A stretch of DNA of 24,608 nt, taken from assembly GCA_015489565.1 (NCBI GenBank), contig WFZM01000012.1:1-24608 (forward strand). Reading direction: 5' to 3'. Of this stretch, positions 7,579-14,778 are shown piece after piece; positions within the stretch are counted from its first letter, which is position 1, and each line of letters begins with the position of its first letter. The notes under the pieces were generated by a model that worked only from the letters and a program-made list of their open reading frames with translations, did not search any database and was not told the origin of the DNA. The translations under genes and the position numbers were made by a program. This DNA is from Patescibacteria group bacterium (GTDB lineage: Bacteria > Patescibacteriota > Minisyncoccia > Phycocordibacterales > UBA2100).

Positions 7579-10236
7579 ATGCAGAATATAAAAATAGAAA
7601 AGGCGTACGCCAAAGAAGCAAAAGATTTATTGCAAATCCTGGCTACAGATATGAACAAAGGCCTTTCAGAGCCTGAGGCGAAAAAACGATTAGAAGAATT
7701 TGGTAAAAATAAAATACAAAAGAAAAAAGAAAGAACAAGTTTAGAGATAATAATAGCTCAGCTTAGCAATCCGTTGGTGGTGATTTTGATATTTGCATTT
7801 GCGATGAGTTATTTGCTTTTTTCAAAGGTGGATGCCGCGATAGTTCTGGCAGCTATAGTCTTGAATGTTTTTATCGGCTACATGCAAGAGAAAAAAGCAT
7901 CAGGTATTTTCAAAAAGCTTGAATCCAAGATAGAAAAAACTCTAAGCGTCTTGCGTGATGGAAAAGAGCAGTCAATAGTGGCAGAAGATTTGGTGCCCGG
8001 CGATATTGTGTTTATTGAAGCAGGTAAAAGCATACCGGCAGATTTATATATTCTGGAATCTCAAAATCTAAAAGTTGACGAATCCGCCCTTACGGGAGAG
8101 TCTGTTGCGGTAGATAAGGAGGTCACCGTCTTGGATGAAGAGACTCCCCTGCATAAAAGGAAAAATATACTATTTGCCGGAACTTTAGTCTTGGACGGCC
8201 TTGCTAAGGCTTTGGTAATTCGCACGGCAGATAATACGGAACTCGGCAAGATAGCCGATGATGTAGATGTCTCTTACGAGAGCAATACACCAATACAAAA
8301 AAAGATGGCCAAGCTATCTCAAATAATAGCTATAAGTATAGCAAGTATTTCCATCGCTCTGGTCTTGCTGGCGATTTACAGAGGTTATGAAATTAAAGAG
8401 GCGGTATTTTTGGTCATAGCTCTTGCTGTTGCCGCTGTGCCTGAAGGATTGCCGGCTGCCATATCTGTAGCTTTGGCTGTGGGAATGGAGCGAATATTAA
8501 AGAAAGGGGGTCTTGTAAAATATCCGGCAGCCGCAGAGTCTCTGGGTTCGGTTGACTATATTTTAACCGACAAGACAGGCACTTTAACTTCGGGGAAAAT
8601 GAGCTTATCTCAGTTGCGCTCTTATGGCAGTAGCTTTGAAAATGAAAATCAAAATTTGAGTCAAGATCAGTTGAGCATTTTAAGGGCAGCTACTTTAGCC
8701 TCGGATGCATATTTTGAATTAAAAGATGGAAAGCTTGTCGCGCATGGTCGCCCCATAGAGAAGGCAATAATACTGAAAGCGCAAGAGAAAGGCTTGAACC
8801 AAAAAGAGATGTTTGAGAATGGTTTTGAAAGGCTTGATTTTATACCTTTCTCTTCGGCCAGACGCTTTGCCGTATCTTTAAACAGAGATAAAGATTTTGG
8901 AACTCGCGCCTATCTAAGTGGCGCGCCGGAGACACTTCTTGCTTTGTCAAAATATCTTTTCTTTAACGGAGAGACTGTATTATTTGACGAGGAAAAGAAA
9001 AAAGAATTTAATGATTTGCAGTCGCGCCTAAGCTCTGAAGGTAAAAGATTGACTGCCGTAGCCATGACAAATGTCGCCAGTCTTGATGACTTTAAAAAGG
9101 GTAGTTACGAGGACTTGAAGATTACTTTTTTGGGCTTTTTGGTTTTTGAGGATGCGGTGCGAGAATCTGTCCCGCCGGCTATTGATGCGGCTCACAAAAT
9201 GGGACTAAAAGTCTTGATGCTTACCGGCGATAACAAAGAGACAGCGATTGCCATCGCCAAGAAGAGCAATATTTTAAACGAAAACGATAGTAATGAGTCG
9301 GCGATTTTAGGTATTGATTTTGAAAAATTGTCGGACAAGGAGGTCTTAAGGCGTGTAGAAAAGAAAAACGGACTAAGGGTCTTTGCCAGAATGCTGCCCA
9401 GACATAAAAAACGCATGATGAGCATACTGCAAAATGCGGGATATAGCGTTGCCATGACGGGAGACGGAATAAATGACGCTCCGGCTCTTTCTGTGGCAAA
9501 CATAGGTATAGCGGTAGAAAGCGGAACAGATGTTGCAAAAGCCGCTGCAGATATGATACTGCTTAAGGGTTCTTTTGCCAGCATAAGCTTTGCCATAAAA
9601 GAAGGACGCAGAGTTCTTTCCAATATTTACAAGATTATAGTTTATATGCTTTCTACTTCTTTTGGAGAGATGGTATTGATTTCTGTGGCGTTGATTTTTG
9701 GAGGTCCGCTACCGCTTTTGCCGAGCCAGCTTCTCTGGCATAACATAGTGGAAGGCGGGCTTATGAATTTCCCTTTTGCTTTTGACAAGGAGACTAAAAA
9801 TACGGGAAGATTGGCAAAAGACAAAGACGAGTTTGAGAAAAAGCATTTTATTTTTGCGGCATACCTGGCAGTTATTTTCTCCTCCTTGCTTCTACTGGCT
9901 TATCTGTATATGCTTCAGCACTCTGCAAGCATAGAAAGTATACGAACCGTTATGTTTGTCACTCTGTCTACTAGCGGATTTTTCTTGGCGCTTTCTTTGC
10001 GAAATGTTTTTAAGCCTTTCTGGCGTTCTAAGCCTTTCTCAAACACATATCTGAATATAGCCTTGGCTGTTAATATTTTCTTATTGCTTCTTACTTTCTT
10101 GATAGAGCCTTTAAGAAATATTCTTGGGCTTGTAGTGCCGGGCGTCTTTGAGATTGAGATAATAGTTGTCATTGCTTTGCTTAAGTGGCTGGGAATAGAG
10201 CTGACAAAATACTTTATATTTGCCAGAAAGGCTTAA
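7579..10236 (+). CDS. P2-type cation-transporting ATPase
   Basis: An 885-residue ion pump of the P-type ATPase superfamily, most like bacterial Ca2+ (SERCA-type) pumps. It has an N-terminal cation-ATPase domain, the actuator TGES loop (ALTGESVAVD, near 170), PEGLP in helix M4 (P288-E289), the phosphorylated DKTGTLT (D331), the hinge TGDNKETA and GDGINDAP (D629), and a C-terminal membrane bundle. In SERCA terms the Ca2+ ligands E309, E771 and N796 are kept (E289, E697, N722). N768 is S694 and D800 falls on G726, in WHNIVEGG where SERCA has WVNLVTDG. Ion choice or stoichiometry may therefore differ from a two-site Ca2+ pump. It is a single-gene unit with its own leaderless promoter. Confidence 0.92.
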   Translation: MQNIKIEKAYAKEAKDLLQILATDMNKGLSEPEAKKRLEEFGKNKIQKKKERTSLEIIIAQLSNPLVVILIFAFAMSYLLFSKVDAAIVLAAIVLNVFIGYMQEKKASGIFKKLESKIEKTLSVLRDGKEQSIVAEDLVPGDIVFIEAGKSIPADLYILESQNLKVDESALTGESVAVDKEVTVLDEETPLHKRKNILFAGTLVLDGLAKALVIRTADNTELGKIADDVDVSYESNTPIQKKMAKLSQIIAISIASISIALVLLAIYRGYEIKEAVFLVIALAVAAVPEGLPAAISVALAVGMERILKKGGLVKYPAAAESLGSVDYILTDKTGTLTSGKMSLSQLRSYGSSFENENQNLSQDQLSILRAATLASDAYFELKDGKLVAHGRPIEKAIILKAQEKGLNQKEMFENGFERLDFIPFSSARRFAVSLNRDKDFGTRAYLSGAPETLLALSKYLFFNGETVLFDEEKKKEFNDLQSRLSSEGKRLTAVAMTNVASLDDFKKGSYEDLKITFLGFLVFEDAVRESVPPAIDAAHKMGLKVLMLTGDNKETAIAIAKKSNILNENDSNESAILGIDFEKLSDKEVLRRVEKKNGLRVFARMLPRHKKRMMSILQNAGYSVAMTGDGINDAPALSVANIGIAVESGTDVAKAAADMILLKGSFASISFAIKEGRRVLSNIYKIIVYMLSTSFGEMVLISVALIFGGPLPLLPSQLLWHNIVEGGLMNFPFAFDKETKNTGRLAKDKDEFEKKHFIFAAYLAVIFSSLLLLAYLYMLQHSASIESIRTVMFVTLSTSGFFLALSLRNVFKPFWRSKPFSNTYLNIALAVNIFLLLLTFLIEPLRNILGLVVPGVFEIEIIVVIALLKWLGIELTKYFIFARKA

Positions 10237-10255
10237 GGTAAATAAGTGCTACGGC

Positions 10256-10292
10256 AGAAACGTGCGTTTTGCGAAGCAAAACGCACGTTTCT
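10256..10292 (+). terminator. Perfect hairpin, probable terminator of the ATPase gene
   Basis: AGAAACGTGCGTTTTGC (10256-10272) pairs exactly with GCAAAACGCACGTTTCT (10276-10292) around a GAA loop; TTTCTTGCTTTT follows. It lies between the ATPase stop and the rmuC -10 box. Confidence 0.8.
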
Positions 10293-10303
10293 TGCTTTTG
10301 TGA

Positions 10304-10309
10304 TATAAT
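10304..10309 (+). promoter_or_regulatory. Extended -10 box, leaderless start
   Basis: TGATATAAT ends 6 nt before the ATG at 10316. Confidence 0.6.
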
Positions 10310-10315
10310 ATAGAC

Positions 10316-11386
10316 ATGACTTTATTTGAAATAATGTTATTGCTGGCGCTTCTGTTTTTAATAGCGTTTAATATATTTTTCTTTGTAAGATTTAGTAAGT
10401 CCAAAAACGATAAAGATGAATCCAAAACGGACAAAGCCCTAGACTTTCTTCAAAAGGAAATACAAAATTTGCGCGACAGTTTTGAAAAGAGAATGTCCGG
10501 TACGAGTCGCGAGCTTAACGAAGCTGTGCGAAGCCAGTTTTCAGAATCTCAAAAACTTTTAAGTATAGTGTCTGAGCACTTGGCGTCCGTCAAAAAAGAA
10601 GTTGGCTCCTTTTCTGAGACCAACAAGCAAGTGGTAAACTTTGCAGAGCAATTAAAGCAACTCCAAGATGTTCTAAAAAATCCAAAGCAGCGCGGTGTGC
10701 TCGGCGAGTATTATTTGGAAGCAGTTTTGCAAAATGTTTTGCCTCCGGAGAGCTATCAGATGCAATACTCTTTTGAAAATGGCGAAGCGGTAGATGCCGT
10801 AGTTTTTGTAAAAGATAAGATAGTTCCGATTGACTCTAAATTTTCACTTGAGAATTACAACAGAATGATAGAATCAGAAGGTGAAGAAAAGAGAGTTCTT
10901 GAAAAAGCTTTTTTAAACGACCTTAAGCTTCGCATAAAAGAAACCAGCAAATACATAAGGCCGCAGGAGAATACTACAGACTTTGCATTTATGTTTATCC
11001 CCAGCGAGGGAATTTACTATGATTTGCTTACTAACAAAATAGGCGCAGATGAAAATATCTTACAAAAATCCGCAAGGGAATATAAAGTGATTATTGTATC
11101 TCCAACGAGTTTTCTTGCGTATTTGCAGACAGTCCTGCAAGGCCTTAAGATGCTAAAAATAGAAGAGTCCGCAAAAGAAATAAGAAAGAGAGTGGAGCAA
11201 TTGGGGACTCATTTAAATAAATACGAAGAATATTATAAAAAACTTGGCAAGTCTTTGTCCACGACGGTAAACCACTACAACTCCGGCTACAAAGAGCTTG
11301 GCAAGATAGACAAAGATATTTTGCGCATTACCGGCGAGCGTACGGGGGTAGAGGTAGAGAGCCTTCCAAAGCCGGAGCTAGAATAA
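10316..11386 (+). CDS. rmuC: RmuC family protein
   Basis: A 356-residue RmuC protein. Family members have a predicted nuclease-like fold, and RmuC is linked genetically in E. coli to limiting DNA inversion at short inverted repeats; its biochemical role is unproven. Residues 5-25 form one membrane anchor, about 30-120 a coiled coil, and about 125-330 the RmuC domain with RGVLGEYYLEAVLQNVLPP and the hallmark VPIDSKFSLENYNRM near residue 180. An RmuC in a genome carrying so many perfect hairpins is at least thematically apt, but this is only an association. Start is the ATG behind the -10 box at 10304. Confidence 0.93.
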   Translation: MTLFEIMLLLALLFLIAFNIFFFVRFSKSKNDKDESKTDKALDFLQKEIQNLRDSFEKRMSGTSRELNEAVRSQFSESQKLLSIVSEHLASVKKEVGSFSETNKQVVNFAEQLKQLQDVLKNPKQRGVLGEYYLEAVLQNVLPPESYQMQYSFENGEAVDAVVFVKDKIVPIDSKFSLENYNRMIESEGEEKRVLEKAFLNDLKLRIKETSKYIRPQENTTDFAFMFIPSEGIYYDLLTNKIGADENILQKSAREYKVIIVSPTSFLAYLQTVLQGLKMLKIEESAKEIRKRVEQLGTHLNKYEEYYKKLGKSLSTTVNHYNSGYKELGKIDKDILRITGERTGVEVESLPKPELE

Positions 11387-11469
11387 AGAAGTAATATGAC
11401 AGAGAAAATACCACAAGGGAATCATCAGGATAGTTTTGAAAAAATAAACAAAAAATTAAGGCAGATGTC

Positions 11470-11808
11470 GTGCGTTTGCTTGTAGAACCGTTAGAAGTTT
11501 CTGGTGAGCTTATTTTACATGATTATTCAAATGATGAGATAGACGCAGCGGCACATGCAATTGCGGTATGTACAGAAGGCAAATCCGAAAAAAGTGTAAG
11601 TTTAGAAGATCATTGCATACTAAAAGGAATAAATATTTTAGTTAAAATGTACGAAGAGGAAATATCTCATCAACCACATTTAAGAAAAAAAGCTAAATTT
11701 ATGAAAGAAAAATTTTTTCAAAATGTTAAAACTCTAATAGCTGAATACTCTAAACTTACATATTACGATAAATACGGTAAGTGGTCAGATATTGGGGGCA
11801 AAGATTAG
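11470..11808 (+). CDS. Hypothetical protein, probably frameshifted near its start
   Basis: The 112-codon frame from GTG 11470 encodes a soluble, charged protein (for example NDEIDAAAHAIAVCTEGKSE) with no motif I recognise. An ATG at 11396, 9 nt after rmuC, begins another frame reading MTEKIPQGNHQDSFEKINKK, which looks like a natural N-terminus but stops after about 30 codons. Adding one A to the A-run at 11450-11455 would join the two as EKINKKIKADVVRLLVEP. So the gene may really span 11396-11808 (about 137 residues) with a one-base deletion in this copy or in the assembly. Function is unknown. Confidence 0.55.
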   Translation: MRLLVEPLEVSGELILHDYSNDEIDAAAHAIAVCTEGKSEKSVSLEDHCILKGINILVKMYEEEISHQPHLRKKAKFMKEKFFQNVKTLIAEYSKLTYYDKYGKWSDIGGKD

Positions 11809-11838
11809 GAGTAAATTTGACTCTAACTGTTTTTTGAT

Positions 11839-11844
11839 TATATT
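11839..11844 (+). promoter_or_regulatory. -10 box with -35, leaderless start
   Basis: TATATT ends 7 nt before ATG 11852, and TTGACT at 11817-11822 stands 16 nt upstream as a -35. A second near-consensus TATAAT at 11845-11850 would be too close to the start codon. Confidence 0.5.
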
Positions 11845-11851
11845 TATAATC

Positions 11852-12082
11852 ATGAGTTTTGAGGGTAAAAAAGGAGATAATGCATTGTCCCCAATGCAGC
11901 AAGCTCGGCATGTTTTTCAGTCTGCACTTAAAAATGCTATAGAAGAGTTGGGTAAGGAAAGAGCTACCGAAGAATGGCGCAAAAGAATGATCGCTGAACA
12001 GGCTGCTAAGCATTTTAAACTAATTCAGCAAGATACTGACAAGTTAGCTATTGATAAGATTTTAAATGAAATAATGAAATAG
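11852..12082 (+). CDS. Small hypothetical protein (76 residues)
   Basis: An alpha-helical, highly charged small protein beginning MSFEGKKGDNALSPMQQAR and ending DKILNEIMK. I chose ATG 11852 rather than the upstream extension because the extra N-terminal residues (rich in Ile/Phe) overlap the preceding gene and the promoter, and the ATG sits 7 nt behind a -10 box like other genes here. No cysteines, signal or membrane segment is present, and the family is not recognised. Confidence 0.6.
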   Translation: MSFEGKKGDNALSPMQQARHVFQSALKNAIEELGKERATEEWRKRMIAEQAAKHFKLIQQDTDKLAIDKILNEIMK

Positions 12083-12377
12083 TTTACTTGGGGGCAAATT
12101 AGGGAGTATAAGAAAGATTAAAAATGCCATTATCTCATTTTATTTATCTATTGCAGTTGTGTGTTATTTTATCAGCATCTTTGTTTGAGCTTGTCTTGCT
12201 GTGCGTTGTTATTAGCCTTTAAATTACTCGTTTTAATAGCGTGTTTTTAATTTTAATTAGTTACTTTAGGCGATACCCTCCTCTTTATTCTTATGTTTTT
12301 TCCTGTTCTTTATAATTTTTTATCTATAATTTTATTTATTATTTATCGTTTGTCATTTACCATTTCCCGCTTTTCAT
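12083..12377. other. Convergent intergenic region, no feature seen
   Basis: This AT-rich gap lies between the end of the small plus-strand gene and the end of recG on the minus strand. I see no hairpin terminator for either gene and no convincing ORF. Confidence 0.6.
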
Positions 12378-14516
12378 CTATTCCAAATGCAGACTTTTTT
12401 CAATCTTTGATATCTTATCTTTTAAGATAGGAGCCGACTTAAGCTCCGGGTCTTGCTTCACCAATTTCAGGGCCTCTTTACGCGCGTATTCTACCATTTT
12501 GAGGTTTTGAAGCGCTTGCATACCGATGTCGGAAAGCCCCCATTGCTTTGAGCCGTAAAGGTCTCCGGGGCCACGCAGTTTTAAATCGCTCTCTGCCAGT
12601 TCAAAGCCGTTACGAGACTGCTCCAAAGCCTTGAGTCGCTCCATTGTTTTTTGTGATGAGCTTTCTGTAAAGAGAAAACAGTATGCCTCGTGCGTAGAGC
12701 GCCTTACGCGACCGCGAAGTTGGTGAAGCTGTGAAAGCCCAAAACGCTCCGCGCCTTCTATGATGATGCTTGTAGCATTTGGCACATTTACCCCGACTTC
12801 TACCACACTGGTTGCAACCAAGATATCTATTTCCCCATTGACAAATTTTTGCATTATCGCGTCTTTTTCTTTTGGCTTCATTTTACCGTGAAGTGGTGCA
12901 AGCTTATAGTCGGTAAAGACTTCAGTCTGCAAGCGTTTGAGCTCTTCTTCTACGGACTTTGCACGCAGGGCATTTGCTTTTTCCGGGTCCGGCTCTTCTA
13001 TGCGCGGGCAGATGACATACGCTTGTCGACCTTTTTTAAGTTCTTCTTTTATAAAGTCATAGACTTTTGAACGTGCGCTTTTGCGGACTATTTTTGTTTT
13101 GATTTCTTTGCGCCCGGCAGGTAATTCGTCAAGCACTGAAAGCTCCAGGTCACCATAAATTGTAAGTGCGAGTGTACGCGGAATAGGGGTGGCAGACATT
13201 GAGAGGAAGTGCGGACGTGCGCCATCTTTGCGAGACAATTTTGCCCGTTGCATTGTGCCAAAGCGATGCTGTTCATCCACGATAACAAAAGATAAATTTT
13301 CAAATTCAACTGACTTAAAGATGAGTGAGTGCGTTCCCACAACTATCGGCACGATGCCTTCTTTTATCCATTTTTTTACTTGGGTGCAAGAGATTTTAGT
13401 TGCTCCTTTTTCTGTTTTGGACGGGAAGATTTTGCATCCGGACGAAGTCACAAGGGCGATTTTCAGATTGTAGTTTTCAAAGAATTTTATAAAGTCATCA
13501 AATATTTGATTGGCAAGGATTTCAGTTGGCGCCATGTAAGCTGTCTGCAGGCTTTTGTATTTGTTGCCGTCGCTTTTGGAAGAGTAGACCAAAAATGCGC
13601 CCGCAGCTGCAACGGCGGTTTTGCCGGAGCCCACATCCCCTTCAAGTAGTCTTTGCGCGGGGTAGGGTTTTGCGAAGTCTTGAACAAGCTCGTCTATTGC
13701 GCGCTTTTGCGCGCCGGTAAGCTCAAAGCCGTATGATTTCACAAAATCTTGAAGTTTTGCAAGAGCTTCGTCATCCACTTTTATACTTGCGCTTTTTTCT
13801 TTTCTAAGCGCTTCTTTTTGACTTTGCTTAAGTGTCTGCAGGGCAAAAACTTCTTCAAAGGCGAAGCGTTTCGTTGCAGCTGTTTTTTGGCTTTCCTTTT
13901 TTGGGAAATGTGCCCATACAAGCGCCTGATACAAACTGGGCAGGTTGTATTTTTGAAGTATTTTGCTCGGCACGGGGTCTTGAAGCGCATCAGGGTCTAT
14001 CTCAGAGAGGGCGCGTCTTATAGCATGGTAGAACCAACGTGAAGTGATACCGGCGCTTTCGCCATACACCGGCATAAACTCTTCAGACTCTCCATCTATA
14101 AATTCCGGAAGACTTGGTAAAAACTCAAGATTTGGGTTGGCGATATATAGCTTGCGTTTACCGGTGAGCTTGCCGGTAACTTTGACAAATGGCTTGTTTT
14201 GGAGCATTTTTTCTATATAGACTTGGTTGAACCACATAAGTTGCAGCTCTCCGCTTTTGTCTTGAAAAGTCGCTTCCACAACGTATTTTCTGGTCTTCCA
14301 TGAGAGTCTTTTTTCAACGCTGACTATCTGACCGAAGAAGCTTGCCGTCTCACGCGGCACGGCATCTGCTACAAGCTTTGCGCCGGCGAGATTTTCGTGT
14401 CTTGACGGCAGGTGACGAAGCAAATCTTCAACCGTAAAAATTCGCAGTTTCTCCAGTGCGCTTTTTTGCCTTTTTGTCAGACGATAATACTCCTCAACTT
14501 TGCCCTGCAAATCCAT
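12378..14516 (-). CDS. recG: ATP-dependent DNA helicase RecG
   Basis: RecG is a superfamily 2 helicase that remodels stalled replication forks and branched recombination intermediates. The product (712 residues from the ATG) has the N-terminal wedge/OB domain (about 50-140), Walker A GDVGSGKT (about 293-300), Walker B DEQH (about 414-417) with DEQHRFG, motif III SATPIPRT, and the helicase C domain with VATSVVEVGVNVPNAT and QLHQLRGRVRR, then the TRG-type end. I place the start at 14516, not at the upstream TTG 14534, because on the minus strand TATACT ends 6 nt before that ATG, the same leaderless layout as other genes here. It is divergent from the CRISPR locus. Confidence 0.95.
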   Translation of the reverse strand: MDLQGKVEEYYRLTKRQKSALEKLRIFTVEDLLRHLPSRHENLAGAKLVADAVPRETASFFGQIVSVEKRLSWKTRKYVVEATFQDKSGELQLMWFNQVYIEKMLQNKPFVKVTGKLTGKRKLYIANPNLEFLPSLPEFIDGESEEFMPVYGESAGITSRWFYHAIRRALSEIDPDALQDPVPSKILQKYNLPSLYQALVWAHFPKKESQKTAATKRFAFEEVFALQTLKQSQKEALRKEKSASIKVDDEALAKLQDFVKSYGFELTGAQKRAIDELVQDFAKPYPAQRLLEGDVGSGKTAVAAAGAFLVYSSKSDGNKYKSLQTAYMAPTEILANQIFDDFIKFFENYNLKIALVTSSGCKIFPSKTEKGATKISCTQVKKWIKEGIVPIVVGTHSLIFKSVEFENLSFVIVDEQHRFGTMQRAKLSRKDGARPHFLSMSATPIPRTLALTIYGDLELSVLDELPAGRKEIKTKIVRKSARSKVYDFIKEELKKGRQAYVICPRIEEPDPEKANALRAKSVEEELKRLQTEVFTDYKLAPLHGKMKPKEKDAIMQKFVNGEIDILVATSVVEVGVNVPNATSIIIEGAERFGLSQLHQLRGRVRRSTHEAYCFLFTESSSQKTMERLKALEQSRNGFELAESDLKLRGPGDLYGSKQWGLSDIGMQALQNLKMVEYARKEALKLVKQDPELKSAPILKDKISKIEKSLHLE

Positions 14517-14522
14517 ATCAAA

Positions 14523-14528
14523 AGTATA
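14523..14528 (-). promoter_or_regulatory. -10 box, leaderless start of recG
   Basis: On the minus strand TATACT is followed by 6 nt (TTTGAT) and then the ATG of recG. Confidence 0.55.
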
Positions 14529-14597
14529 CACCAAAAATTCGAAAAAATAAGCAAACTCGAAACACTAATCAAATAAAACCCAAGAAAAGAATCAAAG

Positions 14598-14626
14598 TCT
14601 AACAGGCGATACCTGTTAGATTTTTT
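14598..14626 (+). terminator. Rho-independent terminator-like hairpin before the CRISPR locus
   Basis: TCTAACAGG (14598-14606) pairs with CCTGTTAGA (14612-14620) around CGATA and is followed by six T. It points in the plus direction, yet the only gene to its left (recG) runs away from it. It may insulate cas12a from read-through or antisense transcription. Confidence 0.7.
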
Positions 14627-14629
14627 GAC

Positions 14630-14657
14630 TTGCTTTATTAAAATAAAGTTGTATTAT
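14630..14657 (+). promoter_or_regulatory. Probable cas12a promoter
   Basis: TTGCTT (14630-14635) and TATTAT (14652-14657) are 16 nt apart and would start RNA near 14664, just before the interlaced inverted repeats. An overlapping TTGACT at 14625 is an alternative -35 but with poor spacing. Confidence 0.45.
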
Positions 14658-14669
14658 AAACGTATATGT

Positions 14670-14747
14670 TGACCACACACGAAAATGGAAAAGCTTCCGT
14701 AAGGCATTTTTTCGTGTGTGGTCACACTCGCCTTGCGGGAGCTTTTC
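14670..14747 (+). promoter_or_regulatory. Two interlaced long inverted repeats in the cas12a 5' leader
   Basis: Stem A: 14670-14685 (TGACCACACACGAAAA) is the exact reverse complement of 14709-14724, 16 bp. Stem B: 14688-14705 (GAAAAGCTTCCGTAAGGC) pairs with 14730-14747 over 18 positions, 16 Watson-Crick and 2 G-U in RNA. The arms alternate A-B-A'-B', so the two full stems cannot both form as simple hairpins. The 2, 3 and 5-nt connectors look too short for a full-length pseudoknot. The layout suggests alternative folds controlling cas12a expression, which is inference. Confidence 0.75.
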
Positions 14748-14778
14748 TGTTTATAAGTTTATAAATTAACATTTGCAT

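Noticed and set aside
14535..14778. Possible pseudo-repeat guide RNA (CreR-like) repressing cas12a
   Set aside because: The crRNA handle TTTCTACT...GTAGAT, needed for a Cas12a guide, is not present in this region. Only loose similarity at the ends of the terminator hairpin was seen.
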